Part shown: positions 7,488 through 14,764 of the stretch, piece after piece
Layout of the letters: every line of letters begins with the position of its first letter
Position numbering within the stretch: the stretch's first letter is position 1
Assembly (NCBI RefSeq): GCF_020164535.1
Contig: NZ_JAIQZC010000005.1
Location: 186,001 to 250,000 of the forward strand
DNA: 64,000 nucleotides
Direction: 5' to 3'
DNA from: Psychroflexus montanilacus
GTDB lineage: Bacteria > Bacteroidota > Bacteroidia > Flavobacteriales > Flavobacteriaceae
The notes under the pieces: model-generated
The model's database searches: none
Told to the model about the DNA's origin: nothing
Seen by the model: only the letters and a program-made list of their open reading frames with translations
Program-made: the position numbers and the translations under genes

Positions 7488-9590
7488 ATGGATGTGAAAA
7501 CCTTACAAACTCCTATAGAATACCTTAAGGGCGTCGGTCCGGGCCGGGCTGATTTGCTTAAAACGGAGTTGAATATCCATAGGTTTCAGGACCTGCTTCA
7601 ATTTTTCCCTTTTCGGTATATCGACAAGTCCAGATTCTATAAAATAGCTGAACTTCAGGACACTTCAGCTGAGGTTCAAATCCTTGGTAAAATTACTAAT
7701 GTGCGAACGGTTCCTATGAAAAGGGGAAAGCGGTTGGTGGCCGAATTTGAAGATGAGACAGGCGCTATGGAATTGGTCTGGTTTCGAGGTCATAAATGGA
7801 TTCTGGAAAACTTGAAAATTAATACGCCTTATGTGATTTTTGGAAAACTGAATTATTTCAACGGGAGTTTTTCCATGCCACACCCTGAGATTGAGGAGTT
7901 GGAAAAGGCCAAAACCAAAGCTCAAATTAAACTTCAGCCTGTATATCCTTCTACTGAAAAGTTAAGCAAGCGAGGCATATCCAATCGGGTGATCAGCACT
8001 TTAGTGTTTGGGTTGCTGGAACAATCCAAAACCTTTCAGGAAACGCTGCCTAATAACGTGATGTCCGATTTGAAACTGCTTTCCAAAACGGAAGCCATGC
8101 GCAATGTACATTTTCCACAGTCGGCGGAATTGTTGTCCAAAGCTCAGTTTAGATTAAAATTTGAGGAGTTTTATTATATTCAATTGCAACTCCTTAGGAA
8201 AAATGCGATTCACAAAGTCAAAATTAAAGGTTTTACTTTTGAGCAAGTTGGAGACTATTTCAATTCGTTCTACAAAAATGTTTTGCCTTTTCAACTGACC
8301 AATGCCCAAAAGCGAGTGCTAAAAGAAATCCGAAAAGATTTAGGTAGCAATGCTCAAATGAACCGATTGTTGCAAGGGGATGTAGGCTCTGGGAAAACCA
8401 TTGTAGCGCTAATGACGATGTTGATGGCGATCGATAACGGGTTTCAGGCCTGTTTGATGGCACCAACTGAAATTCTAGCGACTCAGCACTATGAAGGCCT
8501 ATCTGAACTTTGTGAACCTATAGGTGTAGAAGTTGAATTGCTCACAGGTTCTACTAAAAAGAAAGACCGTAAGGTTCTTCATGAGCGACTTCAGAGTGGC
8601 GAATTGCATATTTTGATAGGAACGCATGCGTTGATAGAAGACACAGTTCAGTTTAAAAATTTGGGTCTGGCAGTGATTGATGAGCAGCATCGTTTTGGAG
8701 TAGCACAACGGGCCAAGTTATGGAAGAAAAATTCGCTTCCGCCACATGTTCTGGTGATGACGGCTACGCCTATCCCCAGAACGTTGGCCATGAGTCTCTA
8801 CGGCGATTTGGATGTGTCGGTGATCGACGAATTGCCACCTGGAAGAAAGTCAATTAAAACGGTTCATCGCTATGATAACAACCGATTAAAGGTTTTTAAA
8901 TTCATCAAAGATGAAATTGATAAAGGGCGTCAGGTGTATATTGTCTATCCGTTGATAGAAGAGTCGGCCAATTTTGATTATAAAGATCTGATGGACGGTT
9001 ATGCCAGTATTGAGCGAGAGTTTCCTAAACCCAAATATCAGGTATCTATAGTTCACGGTAAGATGAAACCTCAAGACAAAGCCTATGAGATGGAGCGTTT
9101 TGTAAAAGGTAAAACTCAAATCATGGTGGCGACAACGGTTATAGAAGTTGGCGTGAATGTGCCTAATGCAAGTTTGATGATCATCGAAAGTGCCGAGCGA
9201 TTTGGCTTATCTCAGCTTCACCAGTTAAGAGGTCGAGTCGGGCGAGGGGCGGAGCAAAGCTATTGCGTGCTGATCACGGGCAAGAAATTAAGCTCCGATG
9301 GTAAAACGCGCATGGAAACCATGACGGCTACCAATGATGGCTTTCAGATTGCTGAGGTGGATTTGAAATTACGTGGTCCCGGCAACCTGATGGGGACACA
9401 GCAAAGTGGTATTTTAGATTTAAAAATCGCTGATTTGGTGAAAGACAACCAGATTTTAAAAACCGCCAGGAGCTATGCACACCATGTCATCAAGACCGAT
9501 CCCAACTTTCAGATGGAAGAGCACAAAATGATTAATGTGACTTACAGAGCAATGTTTAAGGACCAAACGATTTGGAATTATATTAGTTAG
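7488..9590 (+). CDS. recG: ATP-dependent DNA helicase RecG
   Basis: RecG remodels stalled replication forks and branch-migrates Holliday junctions. The 700-residue protein has the N-terminal wedge/OB domain (about 1-240), helicase motif I GDVGSGKT at 297-304, the RecG-type DEQH box at 398-401, TATPIPRTLA, and the motif V/VI region VATTVIEVGVNVP and QLRGRVGRG. The C-terminal TRG-like region (DGFQIAEVDLKLRGPGNLMG) is also present. Length is normal for the family. The ATG at 7488 begins the conserved wedge region. It is transcribed alone and lies between repeat-bearing gaps. Confidence 0.97.
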   Translation: MDVKTLQTPIEYLKGVGPGRADLLKTELNIHRFQDLLQFFPFRYIDKSRFYKIAELQDTSAEVQILGKITNVRTVPMKRGKRLVAEFEDETGAMELVWFRGHKWILENLKINTPYVIFGKLNYFNGSFSMPHPEIEELEKAKTKAQIKLQPVYPSTEKLSKRGISNRVISTLVFGLLEQSKTFQETLPNNVMSDLKLLSKTEAMRNVHFPQSAELLSKAQFRLKFEEFYYIQLQLLRKNAIHKVKIKGFTFEQVGDYFNSFYKNVLPFQLTNAQKRVLKEIRKDLGSNAQMNRLLQGDVGSGKTIVALMTMLMAIDNGFQACLMAPTEILATQHYEGLSELCEPIGVEVELLTGSTKKKDRKVLHERLQSGELHILIGTHALIEDTVQFKNLGLAVIDEQHRFGVAQRAKLWKKNSLPPHVLVMTATPIPRTLAMSLYGDLDVSVIDELPPGRKSIKTVHRYDNNRLKVFKFIKDEIDKGRQVYIVYPLIEESANFDYKDLMDGYASIEREFPKPKYQVSIVHGKMKPQDKAYEMERFVKGKTQIMVATTVIEVGVNVPNASLMIIESAERFGLSQLHQLRGRVGRGAEQSYCVLITGKKLSSDGKTRMETMTATNDGFQIAEVDLKLRGPGNLMGTQQSGILDLKIADLVKDNQILKTARSYAHHVIKTDPNFQMEEHKMINVTYRAMFKDQTIWNYIS

Positions 9591-9605
9591 GTTATGAGAT
9601 TCAAA

Positions 9606-9645
9606 AGACCCCACAGTCCCCAATGCATTTGGTACTGTGGGGTCT
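9606..9645 (+). terminator. Strong hairpin after recG
   Basis: AGACCCCACAGT and ACTGTGGGGTCT form a perfect 12-bp stem starting 16 bases after the recG stop. A T run follows on the minus strand only, so efficiency as a plus-strand terminator is uncertain; it may instead act as an RNA 3'-end stabiliser. Confidence 0.6.
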
Positions 9646-10012
9646 AAGTGAGGTCTGAGCATTTAAGAGCATATTAATCTGTATTTTCATTTTTTGGATT
9701 CTGATGGGGTATGTAATTAGTAGTGAATTTTATGCTAAATTTGACTCTGTTTTAATAACAGCTTTTCCACAATTCGTCTATTGATTTCAGTAGATTTTTC
9801 AGTCGCCGAAAGTACTCCTTCATAATGACCAAAAAAAGAGGTAGCTCTGATCTTAATTATTGACATACTATCTACCGACGCATAATCTTTTTAGTTTTTT
9901 AGTAATGAAATTTGTTTATTTCGTAGACTACTTTTAATTCATTTCTTTCTACAAATCGTACATTTAAATCAACTTAGTACTATAAATAGAGACTTAACTT
10001 AACACCTAAAAT
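9646..10012. other. Intergenic gap with a decayed repeat copy
   Basis: About 370 bases hold no supportable open frame or RNA gene. The part at 9773-9829 resembles the right half of the 7181/7298 elements (TTCGTCTATTGA..., ending in CTCCTTCATAATGACC) and looks like a mutated remnant. The promoter of the next gene must be in here, but no clear TTG-N19-TAnnTTTG pair is visible. Confidence 0.5.
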
Positions 10013-10684
10013 TTGGAACTAAATCAATCTTCTAAGCAATTTTTAACCCCACGCTTATTTATTTGGGCTTTCCTTGTTTTGTTGATGAGTATCACCACAT
10101 CACAAGCACAACGACAAGGGGTAGTGGAGTCTAATCAATGGTTGCTAGAAGCCCAAACCGGTTTGTCCTATTCTTGGGCAGATTTGGCGATAGTAGATAA
10201 TTCATTGACTTTGGAGCAAGAAGCTACGTTTGAAAATGCCATAAAAGCACAGTTACTTTTGGGGGTTAACTACAGTCTTACCCCCAACCTTTTTGCCGGG
10301 GTTTCAGCAGGGTTTGGATATTTAAGTTTTGATAACCAGGCTACTGGAACAACCAATAGATTCACTCATTTTGAAATTGGGCCTTATTTGAGGCATTATT
10401 TACACATAACATCCATTTTTTCTGTGTTTAGTGAGATAGGAATAAATCAAAATTTTATCGATTCCAATCAAAATGCCTCCAATTCTTACGTTCATGCTTA
10501 TACAGATTTGGGTTTAAATCTAAAAGTAAAACCAAATATGTGGTTGTATTTACGTTTACCTAACCTTATGTATTACTATTCAGACGATTTCAACTTTGAA
10601 AATAGAAATGGATTTGGAGTGAGCAATCCGTTAAGGAACTTTATAGATTTTCCTGTATTTGGCATCATGTATCAACTAGATTAA
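10013..10684 (+). CDS. Small outer-membrane beta-barrel protein
   Basis: The 223-residue protein starts with TTG at 10013, which gives a signal peptide ending in TSQAQ (about residue 33); an ATG inside the signal sequence is the only alternative and would truncate it. The mature part alternates hydrophobic and polar residues in strands, and ends PVFGIMYQLD, as in OmpA-like or OmpW-like 8-strand barrels. It has no OmpA peptidoglycan-binding domain. No specific function can be given. It is monocistronic. Confidence 0.7.
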   Translation: MELNQSSKQFLTPRLFIWAFLVLLMSITTSQAQRQGVVESNQWLLEAQTGLSYSWADLAIVDNSLTLEQEATFENAIKAQLLLGVNYSLTPNLFAGVSAGFGYLSFDNQATGTTNRFTHFEIGPYLRHYLHITSIFSVFSEIGINQNFIDSNQNASNSYVHAYTDLGLNLKVKPNMWLYLRLPNLMYYYSDDFNFENRNGFGVSNPLRNFIDFPVFGIMYQLD

Positions 10685-10722
10685 TGAATTTTAGGATTGA
10701 ATTTTTACAGCCAAGTTCTAGC

Positions 10723-10747
10723 CAACTAGGTTACCCTAGCCTAGTTG
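10723..10747. terminator. Hairpin between convergent genes
   Basis: CAACTAGG and CCTAGTTG form a perfect 8-bp stem with a 9-base loop between the barrel gene and the convergent MFS gene. It lacks a T run on either side, so it is a weak candidate for a bidirectional terminator. Confidence 0.4.
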
Positions 10748-10813
10748 AGCCATAGACTTATAAATATACTTCACATAATCGATTTTGCTACAACAACCTT
10801 TGCTAGTTCTTGA

Positions 10814-11995
10814 TTATGCCAATTTATTTTTTTTAGTGGATCTACTTGATTCTACATCACCAACTCTGTAAATAATAAAGGCTAATAGAAAGCCAACCAA
10901 TGCCAACACCGACCCCATGAGTGCTGGATATCTGTAGCCAAAACCGAAAAACAACACCAGTCCACCTAAATAAGCCCCTAATGAATTCCCAGTATTGAAA
11001 GAGGCTTGGGTAACTCCAGAGCCTATCATTTCTGATTTGCCTGCTGTTCTCATCATGAGTAATTGCACTGGAGATGCCAATGCAAGGAAACTTGCACCAT
11101 TCAAAAAGCATAGCAATAAGGCAACCGAGGGGATGTGCGCTAAAAATGAAAATAATACCAGATTAATAGCTATGAGCAAGAATAACAATATACACGACTT
11201 TACTGGTGATATCTTATCTGCCAAAATTCCACCTAGCAAATTACCTACTACCATTCCTACACCCACCAAAATCATGATATAGGTGACACTGCTTTCTTGA
11301 AAGCCAGCAACTTCCGTCATTGTGGGAGCGATATAACTAAGCCAAGCGAAACAACCACCTGTTCCAAGAGCGGTCATAAGCGTGATTAACCAGGCTTCTT
11401 TGGTCTTGAAAAAAGAGATTTCTTCTCTGATGTTTATTTTGTTTTTGATAGGTAAGTCTGGTAACCAGTAGTAAATAGAAATCAAGGTTAGAAAGCCTAT
11501 AGAAGTGACTAATCCCATAGTCAATTGCCAAGAAAAAGCCTGTCCAAAATAGGTGCCCAGAGGAACCATAACCACATTGGCGATGGTGAGTCCGAGAAAC
11601 ATAAGAGAGATATTTTTAGCTTCCTTTCCTTCTTCTGCAAGACGCCTTGCTACAATAGAACCCACTCCAAAAAAAGCACCATGAGGAAGACCGGAGAGAA
11701 ATCTAGATACACTTAAAAGTTCTACACTAGGACTCAGGATACTCAATCCATTGAATACTGTAAACATAAGCATTAACAGCAATAAGATTTTCTTTGGTGC
11801 CAATCTTCCCGACACAAATATAATGAGTGGTGCACCAACGACTACACCCAGTGCATAAAGCGATATGAACTGCCCAGCAGATGAAATGGAGATATCGAAA
11901 TACTCTGCGATGTTTGGCAAAATACCCATGATAACAAATTCTGTTGTGCCAATGGATAAACCGCCAAGCGTTAAAGGAAGTATCTCCTTTTTCAT
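10814..11995 (-). CDS. MFS transporter, DHA1/AraJ-type exporter
   Basis: The 393-residue inner-membrane protein has 12 hydrophobic segments. It contains the DHA1-type first helix (GTTEFVIMGILPNIAEYF), the loop 2-3 motif (SGRLAPKK), and a motif C-like TM5 region (LGLTIANVVMVPLGTYFG). This group includes AraJ, YdhP and PbuE-like efflux pumps for sugars, purines and drugs. The substrate cannot be told. The gene is alone, pointing away from the S15 peptidase gene, with no regulator next to it. Confidence 0.88.
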   Translation of the reverse strand: MKKEILPLTLGGLSIGTTEFVIMGILPNIAEYFDISISSAGQFISLYALGVVVGAPLIIFVSGRLAPKKILLLLMLMFTVFNGLSILSPSVELLSVSRFLSGLPHGAFFGVGSIVARRLAEEGKEAKNISLMFLGLTIANVVMVPLGTYFGQAFSWQLTMGLVTSIGFLTLISIYYWLPDLPIKNKINIREEISFFKTKEAWLITLMTALGTGGCFAWLSYIAPTMTEVAGFQESSVTYIMILVGVGMVVGNLLGGILADKISPVKSCILLFLLIAINLVLFSFLAHIPSVALLLCFLNGASFLALASPVQLLMMRTAGKSEMIGSGVTQASFNTGNSLGAYLGGLVLFFGFGYRYPALMGSVLALVGFLLAFIIYRVGDVESSRSTKKNKLA

Positions 11996-12323
11996 AATTA
12001 AGTTTTGGGCAAATGTAAAAGGTTTATTTTTCTGAAAGCATGAATTAATTGATAAGAATAGGTGTTATTTTAACCTAGAGAAGTTACTTAAGATTCTGAT
12101 GAGGTTAATTTGAACGATATAAAGAATTGGTACTTGGATCTTATTTCGTTGGTATTTTGGTTGTAGTTTAAATTGATTTTTTATAGCAATGCCTTAAACC
12201 CTTCAGTGTATCATCTTATAAAACTGGATGTCTAAGCTATTATAGTGCATCAATCAATGTATTGTAAAGCTTTTAAACCAACGAAAACAGATTCAGCATA
12301 AAAAAGTCAGTTCCAGAATGTCC
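11996..12323. other. Intergenic gap between divergent genes
   Basis: No open frame, RNA gene or repeat could be supported here. It should contain the promoter of the MFS gene. The S15 peptidase promoter lies at its right end. Confidence 0.5.
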
Positions 12324-12353
12324 TTGGGGTTTTAAACTTTAGCTGTATTTTTA
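12324..12353 (+). promoter_or_regulatory. Promoter of the S15 peptidase gene
   Basis: TTG (12324-12326), a 19-base spacer and TATTTTTA (12346-12353) fit the Bacteroidota sigma-ABfr pattern TTG-N19-TAnnTTTG with one mismatch. The predicted start of transcription is near 12360, leaving a leader of about 20 bases. Confidence 0.55.
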
Positions 12354-12381
12354 GGTCTAAAACTAAAATTAAAATAACTAT

Positions 12382-14214
12382 ATGAGACATTTAAAGTTTG
12401 GTTTGCTCTTATTTATGCTGTGCGCAGTTTCTTCTGTGATGGCTCAGTATGACGTTAAAGCCAATTATGACAAAAAGGAAGTAAATATCAAAATGAGGGA
12501 TGGAGTGAAGTTACACACCACAATCTATTCGCCTAAAGATACATCAAAAACTTACCCCATCATTATGCAACGGACGCCTTATAGTTCCAGACCTTACGGC
12601 GAAGACAAATTTCGCGGGCAGATTGGTCCCAACAAATTTTTGATGGAGCAGGGGAACATTATCGTGTACCAAGATGTACGCGGGCGCTGGATGAGTGAAG
12701 GGACTTATGATAATATGCGTGGATTTATTCCAAAAAAGAAACGCAAACAAACCGATGAGGCGACTGATACATACGATACAGTGGACTGGTTGGTCAAGAA
12801 TGTGAAAAACAACAACGGCAATGTAGGGACCTGGGGAATTTCTTATCCTGGTCACTATGCGGCTATGTCTGTTTTATCGGGGCACCCTGCTTTGAAAGCG
12901 GCTTCGCCACAGGCTCCAATTGGTGATTTTTACTTTGATGACTTTCATCACAATGGCGCATACTTGTTGAGCTACTGGATTGCAACCGCAGTCTTTGGTT
13001 ACGATAAAGAAGGCCCTACTACCGAGGCTTGGTATCAAGTGCCAGATATTGGTACGCAAGACGCGTATCAGTTCTTTCTGGATATTGGTCCGTTGAAAAA
13101 TTTGGATAAGTATTACGGTGAAGACAATGTGTTTTGGCAACAGCTAAAAGAACATCCAGATTACGACGAATTCTGGCAGGAACGCGGACTGGTACAACAC
13201 ATGAAAGACGTGAAGCCTGCTGTGTTAACTGTTGGTGGATTGTTTGATGCAGAAGACCTTTATGGGCCGTTTGAAATTTATAAAAGTCTCGAAAATAATA
13301 GCGATAACTTTAACGCTATGGTGTTTGGTCCTTGGAGTCACGGTGACTGGGCGAGGCTGAAAGAAAGACAGGCAGTAGGCAATGTGTATTTTGGAGATGA
13401 TTTGTCTGAAAACTTTCAGGTGAATTATGAAACTAAATTCTTTAATCACTTTTTAAAAGGTGAAGGTGAATTTGATGCTGCTGAAGCTACTGTTTACGAT
13501 ACTGGTGCTATGGAATGGGATGAGTATGAGATGTGGCCGCCAGAAAATGCAACAGCAACTGACTTTTTCCTAGGTGACAACCAAAGTTTAAGCATGGAAG
13601 CGGATGCGAGTTTCGAAAACAAATTTGTAAGCGACATCACCAAGCCCGTTCCTTTTACCGAGGACATCAAAGTGACCTTTACGCCAAGAAAATTCATGAC
13701 CGACGATCAGCGTTTTGCAGCTCGACGACCTGATGTCATGGTGTATGAAACCGAAGTTTTGGAAGATGACCTAAAGTTATCTGGAGAAGTTTTGGCGGCT
13801 TTGAAAGTGGCGACTACAGGTACCGCTGCCGACTGGATTGTCAAAATCATTGATGTGTATCCTGCAGATGCTGAAGATTCTGAAGAAATGCAGGATCATT
13901 TGAAAATGAGCAACTACCATATGATGGTGAGGAGTGAAGTCTTCAGAGGACGTTACCGAGAAAGTTTTTCTGATCCAAAGCCTTTTGTTCCCAATGAAAA
14001 GACCAGCGTTGAATTTGCATTACAAGATGTAAATCACACCTTTAAGAAAGGTCACAAGTTGCAGATCCAGGTGCAAAGCACCATGTTTCCTTATATCGAC
14101 AGGAATCCACAGAAGTACGTAGACAACATCTTTGAAGCAACAGAAGAGGATTTTGAAACCCATACCCACACGATTTATGGCGACTCCAAACTAGTGCTTC
14201 CTGTAGTGAAGTAA
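12382..14214 (+). CDS. Secreted CocE/NonD (S15) family X-Pro dipeptidyl-peptidase-like hydrolase
   Basis: The 610-residue protein has a signal peptide ending in VMAQ (about residue 22). The alpha/beta-hydrolase domain carries the nucleophile in GISYPG (Ser154), the acid in GGLFDAED (Asp288) and the base in GPWSHGD (His319). The oxyanion region is YQDVRGRW and a C-terminal jelly-roll (about 380-610) follows. Family members cleave X-Pro dipeptides, cocaine esters or acylated beta-lactams; in Bacteroidota periplasmic peptide or glutaryl-acylase-type activities are usual. The last 24 bases of the gene recur at 14341-14364, flanking a palindromic element. Confidence 0.88.
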   Translation: MRHLKFGLLLFMLCAVSSVMAQYDVKANYDKKEVNIKMRDGVKLHTTIYSPKDTSKTYPIIMQRTPYSSRPYGEDKFRGQIGPNKFLMEQGNIIVYQDVRGRWMSEGTYDNMRGFIPKKKRKQTDEATDTYDTVDWLVKNVKNNNGNVGTWGISYPGHYAAMSVLSGHPALKAASPQAPIGDFYFDDFHHNGAYLLSYWIATAVFGYDKEGPTTEAWYQVPDIGTQDAYQFFLDIGPLKNLDKYYGEDNVFWQQLKEHPDYDEFWQERGLVQHMKDVKPAVLTVGGLFDAEDLYGPFEIYKSLENNSDNFNAMVFGPWSHGDWARLKERQAVGNVYFGDDLSENFQVNYETKFFNHFLKGEGEFDAAEATVYDTGAMEWDEYEMWPPENATATDFFLGDNQSLSMEADASFENKFVSDITKPVPFTEDIKVTFTPRKFMTDDQRFAARRPDVMVYETEVLEDDLKLSGEVLAALKVATTGTAADWIVKIIDVYPADAEDSEEMQDHLKMSNYHMMVRSEVFRGRYRESFSDPKPFVPNEKTSVEFALQDVNHTFKKGHKLQIQVQSTMFPYIDRNPQKYVDNIFEATEEDFETHTHTIYGDSKLVLPVVK

Positions 14215-14364
14215 ATTTTGACTTCGATACAATTTTCGGTCAAGGAAAGTTTACCGATGATTGAGTGATTCTTCAAAGAAGAATCGTATCGAAATCAGGT
14301 GAACGGTTTGAAACTACCGAAAATCACTCAGTCACCAATATTAGTGCTTCCTGTGGTGAAGTAA
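14191..14364. repeat. Palindromic element flanked by a 24-bp direct repeat
   Basis: The last 24 bases of the S15 gene (14191-14214) recur at 14341-14364 with 22 identities. The 126 bases between them contain three inverted pairs: TGACTTCGATAC with GTATCGAAATCA (14219/14286), TTTTCGGT with ACCGAAAA (14233/14316), and GATTGAGTGATT with AATCACTCAGTC (14259/14322). The layout looks like a short non-coding mobile or REP-type element that duplicated its target, or a local duplication of the gene end. Confidence 0.65.
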
Positions 14365-14386
14365 GCGTAAAATGATGACTATAATA

Positions 14387-14417
14387 GAAAACCCCGGGCT
14401 TTGGCTTGGGGTTTTTT
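14387..14417 (+). terminator. Rho-independent terminator after the S15 gene
   Basis: AAAACCCC and GGGGTTTTTT pair around a GC-rich loop and end in a T run. It lies 173 bases after the gene, just beyond the palindromic element, so the element is probably transcribed as a 3' UTR. Confidence 0.8.
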
Positions 14418-14454
14418 GGTTGATTTAAAAAGGACGATTAGAATTAAAACCCAA

Positions 14455-14500
14455 GACTATTTGACTATAAAAAACACCCCTATTATCCCCTCAAGGGGAT
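14455..14500. repeat. Direct repeat D1
   Basis: This 46-base unit (GACTATTTGACTATAAAA...ATCCCCTCAAGGGGAT) contains the palindrome ATCCCC-TCAA-GGGGAT. Unit D2 follows about 75 bases later. Confidence 0.65.
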
Positions 14501-14575
14501 GGGTTTGGGAAGTATTTAATACTTTCGATTATTGTGTAATTTAAGGACAGTTTGAGACAAAACTATTTGACTCAC

Positions 14576-14620
14576 GACTATTGGACTATAAAAAAACACC
14601 TATCATCCCCTCAAGGAGAT
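14576..14620. repeat. Direct repeat D2
   Basis: It matches D1 in nearly all positions (GACTATTGGACTATAAAA...), with the palindrome partly decayed to ATCCCCTCAAGGAGAT. It is followed at 14651-14676 by the CTGCCTGC...AAAGGCAG hairpin also found inside the repeat at 7298-7444. Confidence 0.65.
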
Positions 14621-14650
14621 AGTGGCTATAGTTTCCTCCCTAGAGGTAGC

Positions 14651-14676
14651 CTGCCTGCATTTCTTGGCAAAGGCAG
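14651..14676. repeat. Hairpin module shared with the repeat near recG
   Basis: CTGCCTGCATTTCTTGGCAA followed by AGGCAG is nearly identical to 7337-7363 (CTGCCTGCGTTTCC...AAAGGCAG). CTGCC and GGCAG can pair. A possible third, decayed copy lies near 33135-33160. Confidence 0.6.
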
Positions 14677-14710
14677 GATTAAGAAGGGTGTTCTTATTAT
14701 GTAATTAAAA

Positions 14711-14744
14711 TAAAAGACCTCGAGTTTTTGCTCGAGGTCTTTTG
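14711..14744 (-). terminator. Terminator of the sus operon
   Basis: AAAAGACCTCGAG and CTCGAGGTCTTTT form a 13-bp stem with a short loop and T runs on both strands. It lies just beyond the last gene of the minus-strand sus operon. Confidence 0.9.
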
Positions 14745-14764
14745 CTTAACTAATTCAAATAAAT

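Noticed and set aside
14191-14364. Possible insertion sequence remnant
   Set aside because: No part of the 126 bases resembles a transposase; the element is too short and is better described as a palindromic non-coding repeat.
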